Shown piece after piece: positions 10,735-20,306 of a DNA stretch of 64,000 nucleotides. Numbering within the stretch: the stretch's first letter is position 1; every line of letters starts with the position of its first letter. A model generated the notes under the pieces. It saw only the letters and a program-made list of their open reading frames with translations. It was not told the origin of the DNA and searched no databases. This DNA comes from Aeromonas aquatica (lineage in GTDB: Bacteria > Pseudomonadota > Gammaproteobacteria > Enterobacterales > Aeromonadaceae), in contig NZ_JRGL01000155.1 in NCBI RefSeq assembly GCF_000764655.1, positions 1 through 64,000 of the forward strand, written 5' to 3'. A program made the position numbers and the translations under genes.

Positions 10735-11730
10735 ATGTCTGTAAAGCCTGAGAAAGTGTCTGAACTGTTCGATTTTCGTCGCAGTGCCCGCGCGGTGCTG
10801 GACATTGAAAAGCAAGCGATTGATGGACTCTACCAGTACCTCGACGAGACCTTCGACCAGGCCTGCGAGATGGTGTTGCGCTGCGCCGGCAAGATAGTGG
10901 TCACCGGCATGGGCAAGTCCGGCCATGTGGGCAACAAGATAGCCGCGACCCTCGCCAGCACGGGCACTCCTGCCTTCTTCCTGCACCCGGGGGAAGCCAG
11001 CCACGGGGATCTGGGAATGATCTCAACAGGGGATCTCATCATCGCCATCTCCAACTCAGGCGAGAGTGACGAGATCCTGGCCCTGCTGCCGGTGCTCAAG
11101 CGCCGCGGCATTCCGCTCATCTGCATGACCGGCAACCGGGCCTCGACCATGGCCAAGGAGGCCAATGTCCACCTCTGTATCAAGGTCGAGAAGGAGGCCT
11201 GCCCGCTCGGTCTGGCACCTACCTCCAGCACCACCGCCACCCTGGTGATGGGGGATGCGCTGGCCGTGGCGCTGCTGGAGGCCCGTGGCTTCACCGCCGA
11301 CGACTTCGCGCTCTCCCATCCGGGCGGTTCACTTGGCAAGCGGCTGCTGCTGCGGGTCGGGGACTTGATGCACAGCGGCGAGCTGTTGCCCCGTGTGGGG
11401 ATAGATGCCACCATCAGCCAGGCGTTGCTGGAAGTGAGTCGCAAGGGCCTCGGCATGACGGCGGTGGTGGATGAGCAGGGGCTGCTGGCCGGTCTGTTCA
11501 CCGACGGTGACCTGCGCCGGATCCTGGATCTGCAGGTGGATATCCATCACACCTCGATCGCCAAGGTAATGACGACCAACTGTGTTACCGTAGGGCCAGA
11601 GATGATGGCTGCCGAGGCCGTCAAGCTGATGGAAACCAGAAAGATTAACGGGTTGCTGGTGGTGGATGAGGCGAGGCGGCCGCTGGGCGCCTTCAACATG
11701 CACGACCTGCTCAAAGCCGGGGTGATTTGA
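10735..11730 (+). CDS. kdsD: Arabinose-5-phosphate isomerase KdsD
   Basis: 331 aa (E. coli 328). It has a SIS domain (VVTGMGKSGHVGNKIAATLASTGTPAFFLHPGEASHGDLG, about residues 45-85) and two C-terminal CBS domains (about 205-330). It converts ribulose-5-phosphate to arabinose-5-phosphate, the first step to Kdo for LPS. The frame is open to 10639, but the ATG at 10735 (MSVKPEKVSELFDF) gives family length and lies downstream of a TATAAT box. Its stop overlaps the kdsC start by one base. Confidence 0.96.
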   Translation: MSVKPEKVSELFDFRRSARAVLDIEKQAIDGLYQYLDETFDQACEMVLRCAGKIVVTGMGKSGHVGNKIAATLASTGTPAFFLHPGEASHGDLGMISTGDLIIAISNSGESDEILALLPVLKRRGIPLICMTGNRASTMAKEANVHLCIKVEKEACPLGLAPTSSTTATLVMGDALAVALLEARGFTADDFALSHPGGSLGKRLLLRVGDLMHSGELLPRVGIDATISQALLEVSRKGLGMTAVVDEQGLLAGLFTDGDLRRILDLQVDIHHTSIAKVMTTNCVTVGPEMMAAEAVKLMETRKINGLLVVDEARRPLGAFNMHDLLKAGVI

Positions 11731-12284
11731 TGCAAGATGTACCGACCCTCTATGGTCCGGTGACGCGCAGCCAGTACGACAAGGCGGCGCAGATCCGTCT
11801 GCTGGTGTGCGATGTGGATGGGGTGCTCTCCAATGGCTTCATCTATATGGGCAATAACGGTGAAGAGTTGAAGACCTTCTGCACCCGCGATGGGGCGGGC
11901 ATGCGTGCCCTGCTCAACGCCGGGATCGAGCTTGCCATCATCACCGGCCGCAATTCCCGCATCGTCAGCGATCGGATGAGGGGCCTGGGGGTGCAGCATC
12001 TGGTGCAGGGGGCGGATCAGAAGTTGCCCCACTTCGAGGCCTTGCTGACCAGGCTGGGTCTGGAGGCATCGCAGGCGGCCTACATGGGGGATGACACCAT
12101 CGATCTGCCGGTGATGGCGGCCTGCGGCCTCGGCATAGCGGTGGCGGATGCTCACCCACTGGTGCTGGCGCGCGCCGATCTGGTCACCCGCCTCGGCGGG
12201 GGCGTCGGTGCGGTGCGTGAGGTGTGCGATCTCATCTTGCAGGCGCAGGGGCTTGGCGATTACCAGCCCGAGGCGTCCGTATGA
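11730..12284 (+). CDS. kdsC: 3-deoxy-D-manno-octulosonate-8-phosphate phosphatase KdsC
   Basis: 184 aa. It is a HAD phosphatase with the nucleophile motif LLVCDVDGVLSNG, the ITGRNS motif and the acidic motif YMGDDTIDLPVM. It removes phosphate from Kdo-8-phosphate, giving free Kdo for lipid A modification. An in-frame TTG directly precedes the ATG at 11730; the ATG, coupled to the kdsD stop (TGATG), is the natural start. Confidence 0.96.
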   Translation: MQDVPTLYGPVTRSQYDKAAQIRLLVCDVDGVLSNGFIYMGNNGEELKTFCTRDGAGMRALLNAGIELAIITGRNSRIVSDRMRGLGVQHLVQGADQKLPHFEALLTRLGLEASQAAYMGDDTIDLPVMAACGLGIAVADAHPLVLARADLVTRLGGGVGAVREVCDLILQAQGLGDYQPEASV

Positions 12285-12841
12285 ACAAGCAGACACTGCT
12301 GTTCGGTCTGCTGTTCCTGGTGGCGCTGGCGGCCTGGCAGCTCGGTGACATCGAGCTGGCGCCGGAGCCGACCACCAAGGTCGAGAACTATCAGCCGGAC
12401 TTCACCGCCAAGAATCTGGTCACCACCCGCTTCAACGAGCAAGGCAGGCGGACCGAGCGGCTGGAGTCGGAATTTGCCGAGTATTTCCAGATCCTCGAGC
12501 AGGCGACCTTCGACAAGCCGGTGATCTACCTGTTCGATGAGCAGGGGGAAGCCGAATGGAAGGTGACGGCGCAGACCGGCGTGCTCAATACCGATGATAA
12601 CGTGATCCTGCGCGACAAGGTGCATCTGGATGGCTTGTTGCCTGCCTCCTTCATCTCCACATTGGATACTCCTTATCTGGAGATGGATCTGGTGACCCAG
12701 GACGTGAGAAGCAACCAGCACATCAGTATCGTCGGTCAGGAGTTCCAGACCGAAGGGGTTGGCCTCAAGGGCCACCTTGGTCGTAAATATTTCGAATTAC
12801 TGGATAAAGGCCATGCCACTTATTTCAATGAAAAACGTTAA
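12281..12841 (+). CDS. lptC: LptC, LPS export bridge protein
   Basis: 186 aa with a single N-terminal membrane helix (about residues 5-20) and a periplasmic beta-jellyroll. FNEQGRRTERLESEFAEYF and the region after it are typical of the LptC family. It couples the LptB2FG transporter to the LptA bridge. Its start overlaps the kdsC stop (ATGA). Confidence 0.93.
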   Translation: MNKQTLLFGLLFLVALAAWQLGDIELAPEPTTKVENYQPDFTAKNLVTTRFNEQGRRTERLESEFAEYFQILEQATFDKPVIYLFDEQGEAEWKVTAQTGVLNTDDNVILRDKVHLDGLLPASFISTLDTPYLEMDLVTQDVRSNQHISIVGQEFQTEGVGLKGHLGRKYFELLDKGHATYFNEKR

Positions 12842-13346
12842 TCTGGCCCTCGCCGCCCTGCTGTTGTGCGGTGTTGTGAATGCCAAAGAATCCGACTTCA
12901 CCCAGAAAGTCTACGTGGATGCGGTCAAGCAAGTGGCCGAGATGCAGGACAACCGCATCACCTTCAGTGAGGATGTGATCATCACTCAGGGCTCCATCAA
13001 GATTAAGGCCGACAAGGTGGTGGTGATCCGCTCCGGCGAAAAGGGCGCCGAGGTGATGACCGCCTATGGCAACCCCGCCACCTTCTTCCAGGTGCTGGAC
13101 AACGGCAAGCCGGTCAACGCCCATGGCAACAGCATCCGTTACGAGCTGAAGAACCGGCAGGTCACCATCACCGGTAACGGCCAGCTCAAGCAGGAAGACA
13201 GCCAGGTCAACGGGGATCTGATCCGCTATGACATCGTCACCCAGAAGATGATTGCCGAGAGCAAGGGCCCGGCCCAGCGCGTCAAGACGGTGTTCCTGCC
13301 GGATCAGATAGAAAACTTCGACAAGCCCGCCGATCAGAAGAAGTAG
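12813..13346 (+). CDS. lptA: LptA, periplasmic LPS bridge protein
   Basis: 177 aa. It has a signal peptide (hydrophobic [14 protein letters not shown]) followed by the OstA-like fold: [23 protein letters not shown] and [22 protein letters not shown] match E. coli LptA closely. It forms the filament that carries LPS across the periplasm. Two starts are possible: 12813 (MPLISMKN) and 12828 (MKN). I chose 12813, which lies just after GGATAAAGG, but both keep the signal peptide. It overlaps lptC by 29 bases. Confidence 0.92.
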   Translation: MPLISMKNVNLALAALLLCGVVNAKESDFTQKVYVDAVKQVAEMQDNRITFSEDVIITQGSIKIKADKVVVIRSGEKGAEVMTAYGNPATFFQVLDNGKPVNAHGNSIRYELKNRQVTITGNGQLKQEDSQVNGDLIRYDIVTQKMIAESKGPAQRVKTVFLPDQIENFDKPADQKK

Positions 13347-13356
13347 GAAACGAGCC

Positions 13357-14082
13357 ATGGCAGTGTTAAAAGCAGTTGGCCTGCAGAAGAGCTACAAGCG
13401 CCGCATGGTCGTCAGCGACGTGAGCCTGGAAGTGGGTACCGGTCAGATCGTGGGGCTGCTCGGCCCGAACGGGGCGGGCAAGACCACCTCCTTCTACATG
13501 ATCGTGGGCCTGGTGCAACGGGATGCCGGCCTCATCACCATCGACGATCAGGACATCAGTCTGCAACCCATGCACATCCGGGCCCGCAACGGCATCGGCT
13601 ATCTGCCGCAGGAGGCCTCGATCTTCCGCCGTCTGTCGGTGTTCGATAACCTGATGGGGGTCATGCAGACTCGCAAGGGCTTGAGCAGCGAAGAGCGGGA
13701 AGACAAGGTCGAGCAGCTGCTGGAAGAGTTCAACATCACTCATATCCGCGACAGCCTGGGGCAGAGCCTGTCCGGTGGCGAGCGGCGGCGGGTCGAGATC
13801 GCGCGCGCCCTGGCGGCAGAACCGAGATTTATCCTGCTTGATGAGCCTTTCGCAGGTGTTGATCCTATTTCAGTGATAGATATCAAGAAGATCATCCAAC
13901 ATCTGAAAGAGCGGGGGCTGGGTGTATTGATCACCGACCACAACGTCAGAGAGACGCTGGATGTGTGCGAGAAGGCCTATATCGTCAGCCATGGCAAGAT
14001 GATTGCCGAAGGCGCTCCGGTCGATATCCTCGCCGATGAGCAGGTCAAGCGCGTCTATTTGGGCGATCAATTCAGTCTATAG
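13357..14082 (+). CDS. lptB: LptB, ATPase of the LPS exporter
   Basis: 241 aa, as in E. coli. Walker [11 protein letters not shown], signature [15 protein letters not shown], Walker [15 protein letters not shown] and H-switch [11 protein letters not shown] are all present. It drives LPS extraction from the inner membrane with LptFG, which are not in this window. It lies 10 bases after lptA and 65 bases before rpoN, the classic lptA-lptB-rpoN order. Confidence 0.97.
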   Translation: MAVLKAVGLQKSYKRRMVVSDVSLEVGTGQIVGLLGPNGAGKTTSFYMIVGLVQRDAGLITIDDQDISLQPMHIRARNGIGYLPQEASIFRRLSVFDNLMGVMQTRKGLSSEEREDKVEQLLEEFNITHIRDSLGQSLSGGERRRVEIARALAAEPRFILLDEPFAGVDPISVIDIKKIIQHLKERGLGVLITDHNVRETLDVCEKAYIVSHGKMIAEGAPVDILADEQVKRVYLGDQFSL

Positions 14083-14147
14083 TAAGGGGGCATCCCTCAT
14101 TTTTGTTAGGTGACTGCCTCGCTGAACATAAGGATATCCCGACGTAG

Positions 14148-15587
14148 ATGAAGCCGACATTACAGTTGCGCCTCGGTCAGTCACTGACCATGACGCCACA
14201 ATTACAACAAGCGATTCGTCTGCTCCAGCTCTCCACGCTGGAACTCCAGCAGGAAATTCAGCAAGCGCTCGACAGTAATCCCTTGCTGGAGCAAGAGGAG
14301 AACGAGGCGCAGGAAACCAACCCGACAGAGGTGCCCGACGCCAGTCAACTCGACTCCAGCGATGCCATGGCGCAGGACAAGATGCCGGACGAGCTGCCGG
14401 TGGATACCACCTGGGACGATGTTTATTCGGCCGGCACAGCCCAGAGCGCAGGCCCCATCCACGATGGGGAAGACAGCGTCTATCAGGGGGAAACCACCGA
14501 AAACCTGCAGGACTATCTGCTGTGGCAGATGCGGCTGACGCCGTTCAGCGATCTGGACGCCGCCATCGCCCTCGCCATCATCGACGCCATCGACGACTCC
14601 GGTTATCTGACCGTCTCCCTCGAGGATATTCAGGCTGCAGTCAGCAGCGATGAGGTAGAAGTCGAACTGGATGAGGTTGAAGCCGTGCTCAAGCGGGTGC
14701 AGCATTTCGATCCGATCGGCATTGCGGCCCGGTCGGTCCAGGAGTGTCTGCTGATCCAGCTTGGCCAGTATTCGGCCGATCTGCCCTGGCTCAATGAGGC
14801 GAGGGAGGTGATCAGCGAGTACATGGACTTGCTCGGCAATCGCGATTATCGCACCCTGGCCCGCAAGACCAAGCTCAAGGAGAGCGACCTCAAGGAGGTG
14901 CTGGATCTCATCCAGCAACTGGAACCAAGGCCCGGCAACGGCATCATCCAGAGCGAATCTCAATACGTGCTCCCGGACGTGTCCGTGATCAAGAAGGGCA
15001 ACAAGTGGGTGGTGGAGCTCAATCCGGATTCGGCGCCGCGCATTCGCGTCAACGAGGCCTACGCGGCCATGGCCCGCAACGCGCGCAGCAGCACGGATAC
15101 CCAGTTCATTCGCTCCCACCTGCAGGAAGCGAAGTGGTTTATCAAGAGCCTGGAGAGTCGCAACGACACCCTGCTCAAGGTGGCCAGCTGCATCGTCGAG
15201 CAGCAGCAGGGCTTCTTCGAATACGGTGAGGAGGCCATGAAACCCATGGTGCTCAACGACATCGCCGAGGCGGTGGAGATGCATGAGTCGACCATTTCAC
15301 GGGTGACGACCCAGAAGTACATGCACACACACCGCGGCATTTTTGAACTGAAGTTTTTCTTCTCCAGTCATGTCAATACGGAGGGAGGAGGGGAGTGCTC
15401 ATCGACCGCAATTCGCGCCCTGATCAAAAAGTTGGTGACGGCAGAGAACCCTGCCAAACCGCTTAGTGATAGCAAGATCGCGGATTTGCTGGCCGAACAG
15501 GGTATTATGGTGGCGAGACGCACGATCGCAAAGTACCGTGAATCCTTGTTGATCCCGCCATCGAATCAGCGCAAACGCCTGGTTTAG
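14148..15587 (+). CDS. rpoN: RNA polymerase sigma-54 factor RpoN
   Basis: 479 aa (E. coli 477). The glutamine/leucine-rich region I ([29 protein letters not shown]) and acidic region II are followed by the core-binding domain and the C-terminal RpoN box ([10 protein letters not shown], residues about 458-467) that reads the -24 element. In Aeromonas it controls lateral and polar flagella, nitrogen metabolism and more. It is followed at 20 bases by hpf and the nitrogen-PTS genes. Confidence 0.98.
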   Translation: MKPTLQLRLGQSLTMTPQLQQAIRLLQLSTLELQQEIQQALDSNPLLEQEENEAQETNPTEVPDASQLDSSDAMAQDKMPDELPVDTTWDDVYSAGTAQSAGPIHDGEDSVYQGETTENLQDYLLWQMRLTPFSDLDAAIALAIIDAIDDSGYLTVSLEDIQAAVSSDEVEVELDEVEAVLKRVQHFDPIGIAARSVQECLLIQLGQYSADLPWLNEAREVISEYMDLLGNRDYRTLARKTKLKESDLKEVLDLIQQLEPRPGNGIIQSESQYVLPDVSVIKKGNKWVVELNPDSAPRIRVNEAYAAMARNARSSTDTQFIRSHLQEAKWFIKSLESRNDTLLKVASCIVEQQQGFFEYGEEAMKPMVLNDIAEAVEMHESTISRVTTQKYMHTHRGIFELKFFFSSHVNTEGGGECSSTAIRALIKKLVTAENPAKPLSDSKIADLLAEQGIMVARRTIAKYRESLLIPPSNQRKRLV

Positions 15588-15607
15588 GCAAACAAAAGGA
15601 AGACGTT

Positions 15608-15895
15608 ATGCAAATTAACCTGACCGGACACCATGTCGAGATTACCGAAGCTCTGCGTGATTATGTGAACAACAAATTTGCCAAACTCGAGCGTCACTTT
15701 GACCATATCAACAACGTACACGTGGTGTTGAGCGTCGAAAAACTGAACCAGATTGCCGAAGCCAAGCTGCATGTCAGCGGGGGGGAGGTGTTCGCCAATT
15801 CGCAGCATGCCGACATGTATGCTGCGATTGATACCCTGCTGGATAAACTGGATCGGCAGATCATCAAGCACAAAGATAAATTAAATCAAAAATAA
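15608..15895 (+). CDS. hpf: Short ribosome hibernation-promoting factor HPF
   Basis: 95 aa, the short form. MQINLTGHHVEITEALRDYVNNKFAKLERHFD is nearly identical to E. coli HPF (YhbH). It binds the 30S decoding region and stabilises 100S dimers in stationary phase together with RMF. It sits between rpoN and ptsN, the conserved gammaproteobacterial position, with only two bases before ptsN. Confidence 0.96.
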   Translation: MQINLTGHHVEITEALRDYVNNKFAKLERHFDHINNVHVVLSVEKLNQIAEAKLHVSGGEVFANSQHADMYAAIDTLLDKLDRQIIKHKDKLNQK

Positions 15896-15897
15896 CT

Positions 15898-16344
15898 ATG
15901 CAACTTGAACACATACTGAGTCGGGACTGCACCAAGAGTGCGGTCCCCTGTACCAGCAAGAAACGCGCCCTCGAGATCATCAGTGAGTTGGCCGCAGAGC
16001 GCCTCGGCACCTCCCGTCAGGTACTGTTCGAGAGCCTGCTGGCGCGGGAAAAAATGGGCAGTACCGGGATCGGTGCCGGTATTGCCATTCCCCACGGTCG
16101 GATCGACGACGCCTTCGCGCCGACCGCCGTGCTGATGACCTTCTCCGAATCCATCCCTTTCGATTCCATCGACAATCAACCGGTTGACCTGCTGTTTGCA
16201 TTGCTGGTGCCGGAAAGCGAGTGCAAACAGCATCTCAAGACCCTTTCCCTGATGGCATCCAAGCTGGGCGACAAGGCGGTCTGCCGTCAGTTGCGCCAGG
16301 CGACCAGCGATGAAGAGCTCTATCAGATCATGACCTCGGCCTGA
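15898..16344 (+). CDS. ptsN: PTS-Ntr enzyme IIA (PtsN)
   Basis: 148 aa, an EIIA-fructose/Ntr domain with the phosphorylatable H66 in GIGAGIAIPHGRID. It receives phosphate from EI-Ntr (PtsP) through NPr and acts as a regulator of potassium and nitrogen balance, not as a sugar carrier. The stop of hpf and the start are separated by two bases. Confidence 0.96.
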   Translation: MQLEHILSRDCTKSAVPCTSKKRALEIISELAAERLGTSRQVLFESLLAREKMGSTGIGAGIAIPHGRIDDAFAPTAVLMTFSESIPFDSIDNQPVDLLFALLVPESECKQHLKTLSLMASKLGDKAVCRQLRQATSDEELYQIMTSA

Positions 16345-16384
16345 TGCCGGGCACGACACAGCCATGTTGGCGTGAGGGGACAAG

Positions 16385-17251
16385 ATGCAATTAATAGTGG
16401 TAAGCGGCCGTTCGGGCTCCGGCAAGACGGTAGCCCTGAGGGTGCTGGAGGATCTGGGGTACTACTGCGTGGATAACTTGCCGGTCAATCTGCTGCCCCA
16501 GCTGATCGTCTCGGTGGAGAGCCAGTATGACAAGCTGGCGGTCAGCATAGACGTGCGCAACCTGCCCAGCCAGCCTGATAAACTGGACAACCTGCTGGCT
16601 CAAGTACGCAACGAGGGGCGGGTGGAGTTCTCCAGCTTCTTCTTCGATGCCGACAACACCACCCTGCTCAAGCGCTATGGCGAGAGTCGCCGGCTGCACC
16701 CCTTGTCGCGCAACAAGCTGTCACTGGATGAGGCGATCCGGGAAGAGACCCACCTGCTGGCACCGCTCTCCTCCACCGCCGATCTGCGCATCGACACCAC
16801 CAGCCTCAGCATTCACGACCTGAGCGAGCTCATCAAGACCCGGGTGCTCGGCAAGAAAGAGAACGAGCTGGTGCTGGTGTTCGAGTCGTTCGGCTTCAAG
16901 TACGGCATTCCCAAGGACGCAGACTTCGTGTTCGATGCCCGTTTCCTGCCCAACCCGCACTGGATCCCCGAACTCAAGCCCTTCACCGGCCAGGATGAGC
17001 CGGTCGCCAATTACCTCTCGGCCCAGCCTGACGTCATGCTGTTCATCCAGCAGATAGAGAACATGCTGGCGACCTGGTTGCCCCAGCTGGAGCGCAACAA
17101 TCGCAGCTATGTGACGGTCGGCATCGGCTGTACCGGTGGCCAGCACCGCTCGGTGTTCGTTGCCGAGCGGCTGGCCAGCGCCTTCCGTCTGCTCGGCAAG
17201 AACGTGCAGATCCGCCACCGCACGCTGGACAAGCGTTCACCGCAAGTCTGA
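16385..17251 (+). CDS. rapZ: RapZ, RNase adaptor protein and nucleotide-binding regulator
   Basis: 288 aa. Walker A is [16 protein letters not shown] (residues 7-22). The C-terminal domain [19 protein letters not shown] is the RapZ signature. In E. coli it delivers the small RNA GlmZ to RNase E and senses glucosamine-6-phosphate to control glmS. It lies between ptsN and ptsO, as in E. coli. Confidence 0.96.
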   Translation: MQLIVVSGRSGSGKTVALRVLEDLGYYCVDNLPVNLLPQLIVSVESQYDKLAVSIDVRNLPSQPDKLDNLLAQVRNEGRVEFSSFFFDADNTTLLKRYGESRRLHPLSRNKLSLDEAIREETHLLAPLSSTADLRIDTTSLSIHDLSELIKTRVLGKKENELVLVFESFGFKYGIPKDADFVFDARFLPNPHWIPELKPFTGQDEPVANYLSAQPDVMLFIQQIENMLATWLPQLERNNRSYVTVGIGCTGGQHRSVFVAERLASAFRLLGKNVQIRHRTLDKRSPQV

Positions 17252-17271
17252 TAGACCAACAGGACGCTCAG

Positions 17272-17544
17272 ATGACAGTTTCCGCCTCGGTAGAAGTCAA
17301 AAACAAGCTGGGTATTCATGCCAGACCGGCCATGATGTTGTTCGAGCTGGTGCAGGGCTTCGATGCCCATGTGCTGCTGCGCAACGAGGACGGGGTGGAG
17401 GCCGATGCGGACAGCGTTATCGGCCTGCTGATGCTCGACTCCGCCCAGGGCAAGCAAGTGGAAGTCCAGGTGGAGGGGCCGGAAGAAGAAGAGGCCTTGG
17501 CCGCCGTAGTGGCGCTGTTCACCTCGGGTTTCAACGAGGAGTGA
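17272..17544 (+). CDS. ptsO: NPr, HPr-like phosphocarrier of the nitrogen PTS
   Basis: 90 aa with phosphorylatable H16 in [10 protein letters not shown]. It passes phosphate from PtsP to PtsN. It is the last gene of the rpoN-hpf-ptsN-rapZ-ptsO run. Only 18 bases separate it from the convergent regulator gene, and its terminator appears to lie inside that gene. Confidence 0.95.
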   Translation: MTVSASVEVKNKLGIHARPAMMLFELVQGFDAHVLLRNEDGVEADADSVIGLLMLDSAQGKQVEVQVEGPEEEEALAAVVALFTSGFNEE

Positions 17545-17562
17545 GCGGCGCCTCCCTTGCCG

Positions 17563-19467
17563 TCATGATCCGGCGCGCGCCAGCGCCTTGAAACCGGCGA
17601 AATCCCGACAAGCCAGCAGATTTCTGCTGGCTTTTTCGTTCATCAGCGCCAGGAACAGATCGTAGAGCCCCATCGCCTCCTCGTAGTCGGCCTTGGCGAT
17701 GGCGAGCACGAAGATAAGGGTAGCGGTTTCGCCATTGCCCCAGTCGATGCCCTGTGGCGCCAGCACCGTATAGACCAGGGTGCGGCGCGCCAGCAAGCCG
17801 AGTGAGTGAGGCAGGGCAATGCCGTCCCCCAGCATGGTGGAGACGATGTGCTCCCGCTCGTGCAGTGAATTCCTGAATCCGCTCTCCACCAGCTCTTCGG
17901 CTTCCAGCTGATCGCAGATGCGGGCAAACAGCTGCGCCTGACTGAGGGGCTCGCTGACCACCATGAAGTGGTCGGCGTCGAAGTACTTGTCGACTAGATA
18001 GGGGCGGGTGCGGTCTATCAGCACCAGCTTGCCGAGCTGCTCCAGCTGGTACTGGGTCGGGAAGGGGGCCATCTGCACTACGGGGACGTTCTTCTCGCTC
18101 ACCTTGACGGTGCTGATGACGAAGTCCTGCTCGATCCGCCCCAATCCCTCGTAATCCCGCACCGACTCCAGGCTGGTCAGTTGCAACTGGGGATATTCAC
18201 GCTTGATCCGTGCCTCCAGCACCCGGAAGGTGGCATTGCCCGCGTCGCACAGCAGCAGCGCCTGGGGTGGACGGCTGTAGCCGATGTCGTGGTGGCGCTC
18301 CAGGCCGACCCCGATGTGGATCACCAGGTAACCGATCTCGTGGTGGGTCAGGTGATAGGGGGTCTGCCTGATCCACTGGGAGATGGCGGCCAGGGTGATG
18401 TCGTAGGCAAGGGGATAATACTGCTTGATGTGATCCGCCAGCGGATTGTGGCTGCCGACCTGGTATTTGATCCGCAGCAGCATGGCGCTGATGTGGGTCA
18501 GCAGATCGGCGCGCAGCTGGCCGTCATGGCGCAGATCGTAGGGATAGTGCTGGTGGATGTAATCCAGCAGGTGCTCGACCAGCTGGGCGCTCTCGGCGGC
18601 CATGGCCGCGCTGAGGTGCGGGGTATCGGCGATGAGGCGCGCCTGGATCTGGATGGCGAGGGCGCTCACCTCAGGATCTCCCGGCGGCATCAGGGTCGGC
18701 AGTTCTTCATAGATGTCGCGGGCCACCGCCGTCAGGGGCGCGGTGAGATCCTCGCTGCAAAATGCCAGCAGCTCATGGCCTGATGCCTGCCGCAGCAGGG
18801 CGACGGCGCAGTAGATGGTGAGCTGTTGCAGGCTCTCGTCCGCCAGCCGCAGCTGATGATGGCCGAGCTGTGCATGAATGCGATTGCCGATGACCTCCCG
18901 CGTCTTGCTGGGGCAGAGGTTCGGCAGCAAGCCTTGCAGCGGGTGGTTGCGAGTCTGCTCCCGATAGAGCAGTTGGGTGAGGCAGGCCCGGATCGCCGTC
19001 TCCTCCCCCTGGATGCGCATGCCGAGCCGTGGCTTGCTGTCGATATTGAGTCCGAAATGGGCGAGCCGCTCCCGCACTTCCGCCATGTCCCCCTGCAGCG
19101 CCGCCCGGCTCAGATACCAGGTATCCGCCAGCTCATCGAGCTTGATCCCCTGCTCGGCGGTGAGCAGCAGCAGTTGCAGGTGCAGCACCCGCTCACGGCT
19201 GGTGCGGGGCAGGCTGCTCTCCTGCTCCTGCGCCGCCAGCAACTCATCAAACAGCCCCTGATTGTAGATCTTGAGCTGGTAGCCGCAGCCGCGCTGGTGG
19301 ATAAGATGGGCACCGTGGGTGGCAATCAGCTCGTTGAGGGTCGCCACGTCGGTGCGCACCGTGCGGGTGGAGACATTGAGGCGACGGGCGAGCTCTTCCT
19401 GTGGCAGCGGTTCGGCGTGGAGCAGGGTCAGCAGCTGATGGAGTCTGGGGTGGGGCAGCTTGGTCAT
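17563..19467 (-). CDS. BglG/MtlR-type PRD regulator with EIIB and EIIA domains
   Basis: 634 aa from the ATG at 19465-19467; the frame is open to 19536. Domains in order: helix-turn-helix (about 1-60, with LARRLNVSTRTVRTDVATLN), two PRD domains (about 170-390, the second ending HHEIGYLVIHIGVGLERH), a Gat-type EIIB domain with C407 in LLLCDAGNAT, and an EIIA-type domain with H554 in GIALPHSL. Regulators built this way are DNA-binding activators whose activity is set by PTS phosphorylation. It is the last gene of the accessory operon and most likely controls it. There is no AAA+ domain, so unlike DgaR/LevR it should not need sigma-54. Confidence 0.88.
   Translation of the reverse strand: MTKLPHPRLHQLLTLLHAEPLPQEELARRLNVSTRTVRTDVATLNELIATHGAHLIHQRGCGYQLKIYNQGLFDELLAAQEQESSLPRTSRERVLHLQLLLLTAEQGIKLDELADTWYLSRAALQGDMAEVRERLAHFGLNIDSKPRLGMRIQGEETAIRACLTQLLYREQTRNHPLQGLLPNLCPSKTREVIGNRIHAQLGHHQLRLADESLQQLTIYCAVALLRQASGHELLAFCSEDLTAPLTAVARDIYEELPTLMPPGDPEVSALAIQIQARLIADTPHLSAAMAAESAQLVEHLLDYIHQHYPYDLRHDGQLRADLLTHISAMLLRIKYQVGSHNPLADHIKQYYPLAYDITLAAISQWIRQTPYHLTHHEIGYLVIHIGVGLERHHDIGYSRPPQALLLCDAGNATFRVLEARIKREYPQLQLTSLESVRDYEGLGRIEQDFVISTVKVSEKNVPVVQMAPFPTQYQLEQLGKLVLIDRTRPYLVDKYFDADHFMVVSEPLSQAQLFARICDQLEAEELVESGFRNSLHEREHIVSTMLGDGIALPHSLGLLARRTLVYTVLAPQGIDWGNGETATLIFVLAIAKADYEEAMGLYDLFLALMNEKASRNLLACRDFAGFKALARAGS
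17611..17638 (+). terminator. Terminator of the rpoN-ptsO operon, inside the opposing gene
   Basis: Stem AGCCAGCA / TGCTGGCT with a six-base loop, followed by TTTTTC on the plus strand only. It lies 66 bases after ptsO and inside the 3' coding end of the convergent regulator, where it has no T run in that gene's direction. Confidence 0.75.
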
Positions 19468-19531
19468 GGGGAAGCGAGACTCCTGTCGCGGGATGAGGAT
19501 CGATGTTAACAAGCGGGACATGCACAAGCCA

Positions 19532-19558
19532 GGCACCGGCCGGAAGTGGGCCGGTGCC
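19532..19558 (-). other. Intercistronic hairpin between dgaF-like gene and regulator
   Basis: A perfect 10-bp stem, GGCACCGGCC / GGCCGGTGCC, with a seven-base loop, 8 bases after the aldolase stop. There is no T run on the minus strand, so it may be a transcript stabiliser or partial barrier that lowers regulator expression, not a full terminator. Confidence 0.55.
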
Positions 19559-19565
19559 AGTCATA

Positions 19566-20306
19566 TCACGCCAGCAGTCGCTTCACCATGGCGAGCAGGG
19601 TGCGCACATCCTCGGGACGGGTCTGGCCGCTCTCGCCGTCGATGATGGAACTGTAGACGTGGGGGATCACCTTCTCGACCCCGGCCGCCAGCGCGATGCG
19701 GACGATTTCTTCGAAGTTGTCGAGATCGATGCCGCCGGTAGGCTCCAGCCAGAAACCGTGGCGGGCACAGGCCTCGGCCACCGCCTGGTACTCGTCACGG
19801 CAGGCGAGGCCGCCCATTGGGAAGAACTTGACCGAGCTGCCCCCCATGTCCTTGAGCAGGGCGATGGCGGTGTCGATGGGCACTATGCCATCGGCCTGGC
19901 CGGCGCTCAGCGGGCCGGTGGAGATCTTCACCATGCCGGAGGTGCCGGTGGGGGAGATAAGGCCATTCACCAGAGTCTGTGGCTGGCCCAGCAGCGCCCG
20001 GCTGGCGCCGACCCCGGTGAACACCTGGTTGACGTGCTGGGGCTGCAGCTGGCGAGCCAGCTCGGCCACCATGGCGGACTGGCGGGGATCGCCTGCGCCC
20101 AGGCCGATGGAGAGGGCGTTGTCGATAAGCTTCGCGTACTCACCCATGTCGGCGACGGCGGAGGGCACATCCGGGTAGTTCTTGGAGAGCACGCCGACCA
20201 GCACGTGGCCCTCGGCGGCCTCATAGATATCGACGGCATTTTGCTTGGAGCCGGCCAGCACGTTGAGGCAGACACGGTCAAGGTAGTAGTTGGGAGTAAG
20301 GGACAT
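19566..20306 (-). CDS. dgaF: KDGP aldolase family protein (DgaF/DagF type)
   Basis: 246 aa. It resembles 2-dehydro-3-deoxy-6-phosphogluconate aldolases of the DgaF family, with the Schiff-base lysine motif SVKFFPMGGL and the phosphate-binding LEPTGGIDLDNF. It should split 2-keto-3-deoxy-6-phosphogluconate into pyruvate and glyceraldehyde-3-phosphate. I recall it as the TIGRFAM family named EF_0839/AHA_3917. The start ATG overlaps the DgaE-like stop by one base (TGATG) with GGAG eight bases ahead, so the two are translationally coupled. Confidence 0.88.
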   Translation of the reverse strand: MSLTPNYYLDRVCLNVLAGSKQNAVDIYEAAEGHVLVGVLSKNYPDVPSAVADMGEYAKLIDNALSIGLGAGDPRQSAMVAELARQLQPQHVNQVFTGVGASRALLGQPQTLVNGLISPTGTSGMVKISTGPLSAGQADGIVPIDTAIALLKDMGGSSVKFFPMGGLACRDEYQAVAEACARHGFWLEPTGGIDLDNFEEIVRIALAAGVEKVIPHVYSSIIDGESGQTRPEDVRTLLAMVKRLLA

